Shown in pieces: positions 6,975-13,171 of a DNA stretch of 19,204 bases; within the stretch, counting starts at the first letter, position 1, and every line of letters begins with the position of its first letter. The notes beneath the pieces were generated by a model. That model did not search any database and was not told the origin of the DNA. It worked only from the letters and a program-made list of their open reading frames with translations. Where the stretch lies: assembly GCA_052273845.1 (NCBI GenBank), contig DAVZHM010000032.1, positions 1 to 19,204 of the forward strand, written 5' to 3'. Origin of the DNA: Fimenecus sp052273845 (GTDB lineage Bacteria; Bacillota; Clostridia; Oscillospirales; Acutalibacteraceae). The position numbers and the translations under genes were made by a program.

Positions 6975-7850
6975 TTATACGATGTTCAAAAGAATATCCG
7001 GAGAAACGGACGGTTGTAACGCGCAGTTAATTGCAAGCGACAAAAACCGCGAGGCACGGCGAATGAGCGTGTCGATTTCGCGCGGGGTGACCATCATTTG
7101 CGTGGCTTCTTTTTCGGCTTCTTCGTGCAAATGCTTTTCGTCCCCTGTGAAATCCCTGATTAGCGTCACCGCGTCCACCACCGTCGGCACACCCACCGCA
7201 ATAACGGGTACGCCCAAGGTTTCACGGTCAATGCGCGCACGGCTGTTGCCCACGCCCGAACCCGGTGTAATGCCCGTATCGGTCAACTGCACGGTGTTAC
7301 CAAGGCGGGAAAGACTGCGTGCGGCGAGCGCATCTACGGTGATGACGGCGCTTGGTTGTACGGTTTCCACCAAACCGCGCAGTGCTTCGGCGGTTTCCAA
7401 TCCCGTTTGCCCCAAAACGCCGAATGTCACCGATGAAACAGAACGCAAATCGGGAAAGCCGAGGCTTGTTGCCATACGCTTTTCAATGTGACGCGTTGCA
7501 AAAACGCCGCGCGCGGTTTTCGGCCCTAACGCATCGGGCGTAATGCTCTCGTTGCCGAGTCCTGCCACCAAAACCGCACCGTCGCGGTCGGGCAGTAAAT
7601 CCCGCAAGGTGTCGCAAAGCGCCGTAAGCCTGCCGTCCAGCAGTTCGCTGTCGTGCGCAAATTCGGGGATTTCCAAAGTGATGTATTTGCCGACGGGCTT
7701 TCCGAGTTCCCTTGCGCCCGATTCGTTTCGGATTTCAATTTCCGTAATTTTTGTTTCGCCCTGCACGCGACTTTGCACGCGCACATTGTCGGTATGGCTT
7801 TGTATGTCGAGGGCGCGCCGTTCCACAGCCAAATCGGTACGAAAATCCAT
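6975..7850 (-). CDS. gpr: Spore germination protease GPR
   Basis: GPR degrades the small acid-soluble proteins that coat spore DNA, in the germinating spore core. The 291-residue product starts MDFRTDLAVERRAL, which carries the RTDLA(x)E processing-type sequence of GPR zymogens. The core includes VLVAGLGNESITPDALGPKT (D106) and AVITVDALAARSLSRLG (D173), the two aspartates expected at the active site, followed by TGITPGSGVGNSR. The protein is shorter than the Bacillus enzyme (about 370) but in the clostridial range. AAGGAGG lies 7 bases upstream of ATG at 7850. It begins the minus-strand gpr-spoIIP unit and diverges from rpsT, a conserved clostridial neighbourhood. Confidence 0.96.
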   Translation of the reverse strand: MDFRTDLAVERRALDIQSHTDNVRVQSRVQGETKITEIEIRNESGARELGKPVGKYITLEIPEFAHDSELLDGRLTALCDTLRDLLPDRDGAVLVAGLGNESITPDALGPKTARGVFATRHIEKRMATSLGFPDLRSVSSVTFGVLGQTGLETAEALRGLVETVQPSAVITVDALAARSLSRLGNTVQLTDTGITPGSGVGNSRARIDRETLGVPVIAVGVPTVVDAVTLIRDFTGDEKHLHEEAEKEATQMMVTPREIDTLIRRASRFLSLAINCALQPSVSPDILLNIV

Positions 7851-7881
7851 TTTTCTGCCTCCTTAGGTACATTTCTGCCAT

Positions 7882-7909
7882 TAGTATTCACAAAACCGAA
7901 AAAACTATC
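7882..7909 (-). promoter_or_regulatory. Possible sigma-F/sigma-G -10 element for gpr
   Basis: On the minus strand AATACTA (7888-7882) matches six of seven positions of the forespore -10 consensus CATACTA and sits 31 bases before the gpr start. The upstream region around 7904-7911 (CCGATAGT) is a poor match to the TGAATA-type -35. gpr is forespore-expressed in Bacillus. Confidence 0.25.
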
Positions 7910-7928
7910 GGCTTTTTTGAAAAAAAAC

Positions 7929-7957
7929 TTGCTTTTTTCTGAAAAGAATGGTAATAT
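7929..7957 (+). promoter_or_regulatory. Sigma-A promoter of rpsT
   Basis: TTGCTT at 7929-7934 and TAATAT at 7952-7957 are separated by 17 bases, 31 bases before the rpsT start codon. Confidence 0.7.
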
Positions 7958-7988
7958 ATATTCCGCTAATGTAAGGGAGGTGTGACAA

Positions 7989-8246
7989 ATGCCGAATATC
8001 AAGTCCGCGAAAAAGCGCGTTATCGTGAACAACAAGCGTGCAGAGCGTAACAAGTCGATGAACTCCGCGCTCAAAACCGCAATCAAAAAGGCAAACGCAG
8101 CGATTGAATCCGGTGCAGCTGACAAGGAAGCACTCGTAACTGCAGCCGTGAAAAAGATTGACCAGGCGACTGCAAAGGGGCTGCTCCACAAAAACAACGC
8201 TGCCCGTAAAAAGTCCGCCCTCGTTTCGAAACTCAACAAGGCGTAA
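7989..8246 (+). CDS. rpsT: Ribosomal protein S20
   Basis: S20 is a primary binding protein of 16S rRNA in the 30S subunit. The 85-residue lysine/alanine-rich product begins MPNIKSAKKRVIVNNKRAER and ends with the typical GLLHKNNAARKKSALVSKLNKA-type tail, and the length matches the family. GGGAGGTG at 7974-7981 is a strong ribosome binding site 7 bases before ATG. It is a single-gene unit with its own promoter and terminator, divergent from gpr, as in many Clostridia. Confidence 0.98.
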   Translation: MPNIKSAKKRVIVNNKRAERNKSMNSALKTAIKKANAAIESGAADKEALVTAAVKKIDQATAKGLLHKNNAARKKSALVSKLNKA

Positions 8247-8275
8247 TTGCCCGAAAAGTGAAATGAGAAAAGTTT

Positions 8276-8315
8276 AAACGCCGCCGAACGGTTTGTTCGG
8301 CGGCGTTTGGTTTTT
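8276..8315 (+). terminator. Intrinsic terminator of rpsT
   Basis: A perfect 14-bp stem pairs 8276-8289 with 8295-8308 (core GCCGCCGAAC / GTTCGGCGGC), with a 5-base loop and TTTTT at 8311-8315. Confidence 0.93.
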
Positions 8316-8415
8316 GGTCTTAACCCCGGTTGAACCTGAACAGCCCCGGATTATGCGGACAGCACAAAAAGCCTTGTATGGCAGATAAAATTAAATTGTT
8401 AAGCAACAAACGGAT

Positions 8416-8432
8416 TCCGATATTCTATCGGA
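8416..8432. repeat. Short perfect palindrome
   Basis: TCCGATA at 8416-8422 and TATCGGA at 8426-8432 are exact inverted copies with a TTC spacer. It lies 70 bases upstream of the promoter -35 element. It could be a protein-binding site or a weak hairpin; no T-run follows, so it is not a terminator. Confidence 0.5.
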
Positions 8433-8501
8433 GTTAGTTATGATTTTAGATTTTGTATTTTGTTCAAAATGTATAAAAATATATTTTATATAAAATAACA
8501 A

Positions 8502-8530
8502 TTGTGCTTTTTTGCTTTATATGGTATTAT
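8502..8530 (+). promoter_or_regulatory. Sigma-A promoter of the small-peptide/membrane protein unit
   Basis: TTGTGC at 8502-8507 and TATTAT at 8525-8530 are separated by 17 bases and preceded by A/T tracts resembling an UP element. The leader from about 8537 to 8602 carries a 9-bp inverted repeat before the first GGAGGG site. Confidence 0.75.
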
Positions 8531-8538
8531 AGATGTAA

Positions 8539-8576
8539 ACAAAATGTGCTGTATTATAACAGATTCAACATTTTGT
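8539..8576. repeat. Inverted repeat ACAAAATGT / ACATTTTGT just downstream of the promoter
   Basis: Nine-base arms at 8539-8547 and 8568-8576 are perfectly complementary with a 20-base spacer. A further direct copy of the CAAAATGT core is at 8465-8472, upstream of the promoter. The copies bracket the promoter, as operator half-sites often do. No regulator gene is adjacent. Confidence 0.5.
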
Positions 8577-8602
8577 CAATTGTAAAAAGAGGAGGGCGTA
8601 CA

Positions 8603-8698
8603 ATGTAAATTTTTATTGGTTTGTGTTTCACCTTTTTAGGAATGTATTTTGCAAGAGGAGAAAAGTATTATGAAAAAATTTATTACAAGTATCCGTAG
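8603..8698 (+). pseudogene. Possible small membrane peptide gene interrupted by TAA at codon 2
   Basis: GGAGGG at 8591-8596 lies 6 bases before ATG at 8603, but the next codon is TAA. If that codon is read through, the frame continues to TAG at 8696-8698 and encodes IFIGLCFTFLGMYFARGEK then YYEKIYYKYP, a hydrophobic segment followed by a basic/aromatic tail. A single change (AAA to TAA, Lys to stop) would explain it. Alternatives are a start-stop leader that stalls ribosomes, initiation at TTG 8621, or chance. The 3' part overlaps the start of the next small reading frame. Confidence 0.35.
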
Positions 8699-8778
8699 TC
8701 AGCGTATTTCTTTTCAGTTTTGGAGTGCAGGCATTTGCTTTGTCTGTCCCTGACACAACAGTTCCGTATGCGATGTGA
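8670..8778 (+). pseudogene. Small exported peptide gene with a one-base frameshift
   Basis: AGAGGAG at 8654-8660 lies 9 bases before ATG 8670. As read, the frame stops after 27 codons at 8751-8753. Skipping one C of the CC pair at 8693-8694 moves the frame and joins MKKFITSI to VVSVFLFSFGVQAFA and then LSVPDTTVPYAM before TGA at 8776-8778. The joined product is a textbook signal peptide (basic start, hydrophobic core, AFA cleavage site) with a 12-residue mature part. The stop overlaps the upstream end of the next gene's ribosome binding region. It may be a decayed gene, a sequencing error, or a frameshifted leader; the mature peptide is not recognised. Confidence 0.45.
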
Positions 8779-8792
8779 GAGGAGAGGTTCTT

Positions 8793-9248
8793 TTGGAAAA
8801 GAAACAAATGCGCTTGCTTTGGTGCATACAAATTTTATTCTTGGTGCTGTTCGCGGCGACAATCGTAAGCCTTTGCCTGCCGCGGTGGGAAATCGACGAC
8901 CAAAGTTTAAACATTTTATATCAGGATGAAACGGGTGCGCAAAACAGAGCCGTGCCCGCCTATCAACAAATGCCGCTTCTGCCGTTCAGCGAGGATGAAA
9001 CGGTCGGCGACGCGGCAATCAACCGCAGAAATCTCAACCATTTGCTGGCGAACATTTCAAACGATTATATCCATACCTACGATTTTACGAAAACACAAAT
9101 CAGCCTGACGGTGCTGTCCAAATCAAACCATACGTTTTGTTATCGGATTTCCGGCGCGGAAAACGGCGCTTACTGGGATGTATGGGTTTTGTTGGACGCA
9201 CAGGGCGCTGCGAATGCGGCAGTTTACAAAAGTGAGGGGACAGTATGA
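8793..9248 (+). CDS. Single-pass membrane protein of unknown function (first of an overlapping pair)
   Basis: I do not recognise this 151-residue protein. It has an N-terminal hydrophobic helix at about residues 7-29 (RLLWCIQILFLVLFAATIV) ending in a proline, then a polar, probably extracytoplasmic domain rich in N, D and Q with two central segments (NRRNLNHLLANISNDYIHTY and TQISLTVLSKSNHTFCYRIS). TTG at 8793 is preferred because the GGAGAGG site at 8781-8787 is 5 bases away. A GTG at 8775 would overlap the site, and an ATG at 8811 is further downstream. The last codons overlap the next gene's ATG in the ATGA arrangement, so both are likely to be made together and may form a complex. Confidence 0.75.
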   Translation: MEKKQMRLLWCIQILFLVLFAATIVSLCLPRWEIDDQSLNILYQDETGAQNRAVPAYQQMPLLPFSEDETVGDAAINRRNLNHLLANISNDYIHTYDFTKTQISLTVLSKSNHTFCYRISGAENGAYWDVWVLLDAQGAANAAVYKSEGTV

Positions 9249-9742
9249 AAAAGCAAACGATTTTCTGCATTGCTTTGGGGATACAGGCTGTGCTGCTTGC
9301 CGCGCTGTTTCTGGTTCCGCGAATCGGTTCGGATGCCGTCAAATGGGAATATTCGCGTGAGGAGAGCAACGATGTTATCAAAGCGGTTTCGGTGCGCGGA
9401 TGTGATGACGCCGCTGTACAGCAGGTAAACAAGGATTTGCAGACGTATATGACAGATTTGCAGGCGCAGTATCCGGCGTGCTCGATACGGTGGGATGCGC
9501 GTGTGACGTGGAATCAGCGCAATCTTTCTGTAATCACTCTGGACGCGGATGTGCTGAATATGCTGGAAGCGGAGGACGCTCAAACGATAGCGGAATGGAT
9601 GGAGCAAAACGCCAATATGCCGCTGGAGGACAAACGAAGCGCGGAACTTTGGGTGTATGTGGAGGACGGCACGGTCAAAACCGTTCTGAAAGAACTGCCG
9701 GACCGGTCTATGTATGCCGAATGGGACGGCGAAGCGGCTTAA
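9245..9742 (+). CDS. Single-pass membrane protein of unknown function (second of an overlapping pair)
   Basis: This 165-residue protein is not recognised. A basic start (MKKQ) and a hydrophobic stretch at about 5-25 (IFCIALGIQAVLLAALFLV) form a signal anchor. The rest is a soluble domain likely outside the membrane, with alternating beta-like segments (IKAVSVRG, SIRWDARVTW, LSVITLDADV) and an acidic helix region (EAEDAQTIAEWMEQN), then ELWVYVEDGTVKTVLKEL. The GAGGGGA site in the preceding gene and the 4-base overlap indicate translational coupling. The topology matches that of the upstream gene, but no sequence similarity between the two is apparent. A bidirectional terminator follows. Confidence 0.78.
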   Translation: MKKQTIFCIALGIQAVLLAALFLVPRIGSDAVKWEYSREESNDVIKAVSVRGCDDAAVQQVNKDLQTYMTDLQAQYPACSIRWDARVTWNQRNLSVITLDADVLNMLEAEDAQTIAEWMEQNANMPLEDKRSAELWVYVEDGTVKTVLKELPDRSMYAEWDGEAA

Positions 9743-9780
9743 CGGTCTGCGGCTGAACAATCGGTGCAATTTGCATATAA

Positions 9781-9820
9781 AAACACGCGGCGCTTTTATG
9801 TGCCGCGTGTTTGTGTTTTA
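9781..9820. terminator. Bidirectional terminator between convergent genes
   Basis: AAACACGCGGC at 9781-9791 pairs with GCCGCGTGTTT at 9802-9812, extended inwards by a G-T and a C-G pair around TTTTAT. The plus strand continues with T-rich sequence, and the minus strand ends in a TTTT-type run, so it can serve both the membrane protein pair and the PRPP synthetase gene. Confidence 0.85.
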
Positions 9821-9832
9821 TTTTTAAGATAC

Positions 9833-11011
9833 TTACGCTTTATAGCCTTTTTTGCGAAGCAGGGCGTCAATGCGGTCTGCCGGATTGAGCAGTTTGCTGA
9901 CGGACATATCGTGGTTTAAGGTGTCGATAATATACGCAACATATTTCGACATATCCACTTCGCAGTACCATTCACGCGAGAGCAGTTCGGGCGTTCTGTA
10001 AACGAGGTTGGTGGTGAACACCTTGTCGAACATCCCTTCGGCATATTTTTGGTCGAAACTGTCCAATCCTTCACAGAACAGACCGAATGCCGAGAAAATG
10101 AAGATGCGTGCCGCACCGAGTTCTTTCAATTTGCCTGCAACTTCCAACATCGATTCGCCCGATGAGATCATATCGTCTACGATCATCACATCTTTGCCTG
10201 CGACATTCGAGCCCAAAAATTCGTGCTGTAAAATCGGATTTCTGCCGTTGACTACGCGCGAGTAGTCGCGGCGTTTGTAGAACATACCCAATTCCACGCC
10301 CAAAACGGTGGAGTAGTAAATGCAGCGCCCCATACCGCCTTCGTCGGGGGAAATGACCATCATATGGTCATTGTCAAAGTGGAGGTTGTCCACGTGATTG
10401 ACGAGCGCTTTAATCATTTGGTAAACCGGCTGAACATTTTCAAAGCCTTTTAACGGAATGGCGTTTTGTACGCGCGGGTCGTGTGCGTCAAAGGTGATGA
10501 TGTTGTCCACGCCCATATTCAGGCACAGTTCCTGCAATGCAATCGCGCAGTCCAAAGACTCGCGGGAAGAACGCTTGTGCTGACGGCCTTCATACAGCAT
10601 CGGCATAATCACGGTAATGCGGTGCGCTTTGCCGCCGATTGCGGAAATGGCACGCTTCAAGTTGGCATAATGCTCGTCCGGACTCATCGGAACGGTCTTT
10701 CCGTACATTTTGTAGGACAGCCCGTGGTTAAACATATCGGAAACAATGAAAATATCGTAGCCGCGAACCGAATCCGATAAAGTACCTTTGCCCTCACCGG
10801 TGCCGAACCGTGGGAAACCGGTATTGATGATGTAAGTGTCGCGCTCATAGCCGGCAAACGCGATGCTGTTTTTGTGCTCACTTTGCTTTTGTGCGCGCCA
10901 TTTTACGATGTAGCGGTCGATTTTCTCGGCGAGTTCTTCGCAGCCGGGCAGGGCGACAATGCCGAGCGGACCGTAAGGAATGTTGGTGAAGTCTTGTGTG
11001 TAATCAGGCAT
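9833..11011 (-). CDS. prs: Ribose-phosphate pyrophosphokinase (PRPP synthetase), long clostridial form
   Basis: The enzyme makes phosphoribosyl pyrophosphate from ribose 5-phosphate and ATP for nucleotide, histidine and tryptophan synthesis. The 392-residue product is longer than the usual 310-320 but has the family's motifs: the metal-binding block FDAHDPRVQNAIPLKGFENV, SPDEGGMGR, the flexible catalytic loop KRRDYSRVVNGRNPI and the PRPP loop KDVMIVDDMISSGESM. Extra length is mostly in the N-terminal half (long FAGYERDTYIINTGFPRFGTG region) and the C-terminal tail. The start is ATG 11011 because GGAGGAAAAAAT immediately precedes it; the in-frame ATG at 11032 lies upstream of that site. It has its own promoter and lies downstream of the CDF transporter gene. 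Confidence 0.93.
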   Translation of the reverse strand: MPDYTQDFTNIPYGPLGIVALPGCEELAEKIDRYIVKWRAQKQSEHKNSIAFAGYERDTYIINTGFPRFGTGEGKGTLSDSVRGYDIFIVSDMFNHGLSYKMYGKTVPMSPDEHYANLKRAISAIGGKAHRITVIMPMLYEGRQHKRSSRESLDCAIALQELCLNMGVDNIITFDAHDPRVQNAIPLKGFENVQPVYQMIKALVNHVDNLHFDNDHMMVISPDEGGMGRCIYYSTVLGVELGMFYKRRDYSRVVNGRNPILQHEFLGSNVAGKDVMIVDDMISSGESMLEVAGKLKELGAARIFIFSAFGLFCEGLDSFDQKYAEGMFDKVFTTNLVYRTPELLSREWYCEVDMSKYVAYIIDTLNHDMSVSKLLNPADRIDALLRKKGYKA

Positions 11012-11060
11012 ATTTTTTCCTCCGTGCAGCATAAATTTTCAGGCGTTTTTTTACGATACT

Positions 11061-11088
11061 ATTCTACTATATTCTGCGTTTTTTTCAA
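11061..11088 (-). promoter_or_regulatory. Sigma-A promoter of the PRPP synthetase gene
   Basis: On the minus strand TTGAAA (11088-11083) and TAGAAT (11066-11061) are separated by 16 bases, about 50 bases before the start codon. It lies inside an imperfect TTCTGCG/CGCAGAA inverted repeat region. Confidence 0.6.
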
Positions 11089-11124
11089 GGGCAAAACCGC
11101 AGAAAAAACGGCGGATAAAAAAAT

Positions 11125-12291
11125 TTAGTTAAAAGCGTGGTCTACCGTGACAACGGAGAAATATCTTTCGTCTATTTTGCTCAATTTTTCAGCGATGGTA
11201 TCACAGAGTGCACGGTCATTTATGGAAAATTCCGGCGGTGCCACCACATCGAAAATCAAATTGGTGTGCGTGGGACCCTCTACCATACGAAAATCGTGCA
11301 ATGTTAAGCTTTCATCAATGTCAAGAAGGACTTTTTTACAAATGGCTTTCAATTCGTTTACACGCGCATCGTCTACCACCACGGGGTCCATATGTATCGA
11401 AACAAGCATACCGTATTTGTGCTGTAAATCACGCTCGATTAAATCCACCGTATCGTGGCTTTGCATAATATCTACATTCGCGGGCACTTCGGCGTGTACC
11501 GAAGCAAAACTTCTGCCGGGGCCGTAATCGTGAATAATCAAATCGTGCACGCCCACAATGCCGTCATAAGAAAGGATTTCCTGTTCGATTTCGTCAAAAA
11601 ATTCCTTTTCGGGCGGCTTACCCAATAAAAGCCCGGCGGTGTCTTTAAGAATTTCCGCGCCCGAACGGAAAATGAACAGCGCGACGGCAATTCCGAACCA
11701 ACCGTCCACGGGTAAATCCGTCACGAGCGACAAAAGCAACGCCGCAAGGGCAACCGCGGTAGCCGCCGTGTCCGAAAGGCTGTCGGTCACCACGGCTTTG
11801 GTGGCGGCGGAGTCAATTTTTTTGCCGAGTTTGTGGTTGAAATAGGCAAGCCACAGTTTTGCCGCAATAGATGCCAATAAAATCACCAATGCCACGGGGC
11901 TGAATGTGACGGGCGTGGGATTGCGGATTTTGTCGATAGAGGATTTCAACAGTTCAAATCCCATCATCAAAATGAAAAACGAAACAATCAGCGCGGCGAT
12001 GTATTCCATTCTGCCATGCCCGTAGGGGTGGTCTTTGTCTGCAGGTTTTTTGGCAAGTTTGAAACTTACCAAAGTCACCACCGAAGAACCCGCGTCCGAC
12101 AGGTTGTTCACAGCGTCCGCCGAAACGGAAATACTGCCCGTAAGTGTGCCCACAGAGAATTTTGCAATGCACAAAGCGATATTGACAAAAATACCGACCG
12201 CACCGCTCAATTCCCCGTATGCCGCGCGCACGGCGGGACTTTTGGTATTTTGGTAATCTTTAATAAACAGTTTTGCAAGCAGATCAGCCAT
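11125..12291 (-). CDS. Cation diffusion facilitator (CDF) family metal transporter
   Basis: CDF proteins export divalent metals using proton exchange across the cytoplasmic membrane. The 388-residue product has six predicted membrane helices (about 30-230). Metal-site candidates are NxxxD in helix 2 (ADAVNNLSDAGS) and DxxxD in helix 5 (VTDSLSDTAAT), with the family signature HPYGHGRMEYI between. This NxxxD/DxxxD pattern is associated with manganese-type CDFs more than with zinc transporters that use HxxxD, so Mn is the better guess. The cytoplasmic part is about 90 residues longer than usual and appears to hold two domains (about 235-315 and 320-388). GGAGAG precedes ATG 12291, and the first 8 bases overlap the TetR gene, indicating one operon. 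Confidence 0.92.
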   Translation of the reverse strand: MADLLAKLFIKDYQNTKSPAVRAAYGELSGAVGIFVNIALCIAKFSVGTLTGSISVSADAVNNLSDAGSSVVTLVSFKLAKKPADKDHPYGHGRMEYIAALIVSFFILMMGFELLKSSIDKIRNPTPVTFSPVALVILLASIAAKLWLAYFNHKLGKKIDSAATKAVVTDSLSDTAATAVALAALLLSLVTDLPVDGWFGIAVALFIFRSGAEILKDTAGLLLGKPPEKEFFDEIEQEILSYDGIVGVHDLIIHDYGPGRSFASVHAEVPANVDIMQSHDTVDLIERDLQHKYGMLVSIHMDPVVVDDARVNELKAICKKVLLDIDESLTLHDFRMVEGPTHTNLIFDVVAPPEFSINDRALCDTIAEKLSKIDERYFSVVTVDHAFN

Positions 12292-12895
12292 ATTGTGTCT
12301 CTCCGTTCCAAACCGTGTCGGTAATATAACTTGCGCCTTTTAAGAAGATGTTTTCAATCAGCGTTGCAATTTCATCGGGCGTTTTGCCGTCCTCGGGGTG
12401 TTCCAGCCAATACCGAATCACACCTGTTGTACCTGCCTCAAAATAGGTGTAAACATAATCGTAAAGCACGCTGTTATCGGTCGTGGAAACTCTTGCAATA
12501 TCGCGCAGGCACTTTTCCCGCAGGAACTTGCGCATATTGAAAATAAAGTCAATATCGCCGTTGTCGCCCAAAAGCGCGGCGCAGATTTCGCGGTTGGCAT
12601 AGAGAAAGCCGCACATATCCGAAAACACCTTATGCGGCTGGGTTTTTAAATCCGCAATGGTGTAATTCGATAAAATGCTTTCGTATTCCGCAAACAGTTC
12701 TTGTTCGATTTGGTCCACCAAATCGTAAATATCTTTGTAATGCAAATAAAATGTGCCGCGGTTGATGTCCACGCGCTCGGAAAGTTCGCGCACGGTGATT
12801 TTTTTAATGCTTTTTTCTTTCAAAAGTTCGGTTAACCCTTGGCGTAAAAGGCGCTTGGTACGGCGCACACGGCTGTCCACATTGTTTTCTTTCAT
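12284..12895 (-). CDS. TetR-family transcriptional regulator
   Basis: The 203-residue product has the typical N-terminal helix-turn-helix: RTKRLLRQGLTELLKEKSIK, then ITVRELSERVDINRGTFYLHY with the GTFYLHYKD signature, at about residues 10-58. The remaining all-helical ligand/dimer domain (about 75-195) includes the C-terminal TTGVIRYWLEHPEDG pattern found in the TetR_C_8-like group. AGGAGG lies 8 bases before ATG. The gene overlaps the CDF transporter gene by 8 bases, so it likely controls itself and the transporter. The effector is unknown; a metal is not implied by the sequence. Confidence 0.92.
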   Translation of the reverse strand: MKENNVDSRVRRTKRLLRQGLTELLKEKSIKKITVRELSERVDINRGTFYLHYKDIYDLVDQIEQELFAEYESILSNYTIADLKTQPHKVFSDMCGFLYANREICAALLGDNGDIDFIFNMRKFLREKCLRDIARVSTTDNSVLYDYVYTYFEAGTTGVIRYWLEHPEDGKTPDEIATLIENIFLKGASYITDTVWNGETQYG

Positions 12896-12912
12896 AGGTG
12901 TTTCCTCCTACA

Positions 12913-12931
12913 CGGTGCGCCTTGCGCACCG
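12913..12931. repeat. Perfect palindrome at the TetR gene leader, probable operator or RNA hairpin
   Basis: CGGTGCGC at 12913-12920 and GCGCACCG at 12924-12931 are exact inverted copies around CTT. It lies between the minus-strand promoter and the ribosome binding site of the TetR gene, ending about 5 bases from AGGAGG. It could be the repressor's own operator or a stem that affects translation. Confidence 0.6.
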
Positions 12932-12951
12932 AAAAATAATTGACATAGTGT

Positions 12952-12980
12952 ATTATAATATGATTTGGTTGATTATACAA
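12952..12980 (-). promoter_or_regulatory. Sigma-A promoter of the TetR-CDF operon
   Basis: On the minus strand TTGTAT (12980-12975) and a perfect TATAAT (12957-12952) are separated by 17 bases. The start of transcription would lie near 12945, just upstream of the palindrome. Confidence 0.75.
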
Positions 12981-13075
12981 CATTTTCTATGTAAAATAAT
13001 GAGAAAAGTTTCCTGCATTTTGCAAGAAAAAGCCGCACCTTTTGTTTTTTTCTATGAAATGATACAGAAAATGCA

Positions 13076-13104
13076 TTGACATTTCAGCGGTTTTATTGTA
13101 AATT
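13076..13104 (+). promoter_or_regulatory. Sigma-A promoter of the membrane protein gene at 13172
   Basis: A perfect TTGACA at 13076-13081 and TAAATT at 13099-13104 are separated by 17 bases. The leader to the start codon is about 60 bases. Confidence 0.7.
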
Positions 13105-13171
13105 ATAGAAGTAATGTTTTGTATATACCGCCTAAAATGCTTGGGCGTATAATTTGAAAGGGGATTCGCAA

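Larger units (their letters stand above)
8316..8602. other. AT-rich intergenic stretch with promoter and repeated motifs, no convincing gene
   Basis: Between the rpsT terminator and the first small reading frame the sequence becomes distinctly AT-rich from about 8380. It contains a short palindrome (8416-8432), a strong promoter (8502-8530) and three copies of CAAAATGT in direct or inverted orientation. No reading frame here has both a ribosome binding site and protein-like composition. Confidence 0.7.

Noticed and set aside
7893..7920. CCGA...TCGG stem with flanking A and T runs between gpr and rpsT
   Set aside because: Only 4 G/C-containing pairs, and it lies in a divergent promoter region where a terminator has no role.
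8378..8437. Short frame ATG-to-TAG giving a 19-residue product containing SNKRIPIFYRS, vaguely like an IS3-family transposase C-terminus
   Set aside because: No ribosome binding site, too short, and no flanking transposase sequence or terminal repeats; resemblance is not enough to call an IS remnant.
11067..11110. TTCTGCG ... CGCAGAA inverted repeat and a CCGC/GCGG hairpin between the CDF and PRPP synthetase genes
   Set aside because: Arms are short with long loops, and the stem is too weak to support a terminator or attenuator call.
13123..13151. Imperfect TATACCGCC / GGGCGTATA repeat in the leader of the membrane protein gene
   Set aside because: It needs a bulge and mismatches to pair; it could be chance in this AT-rich leader.
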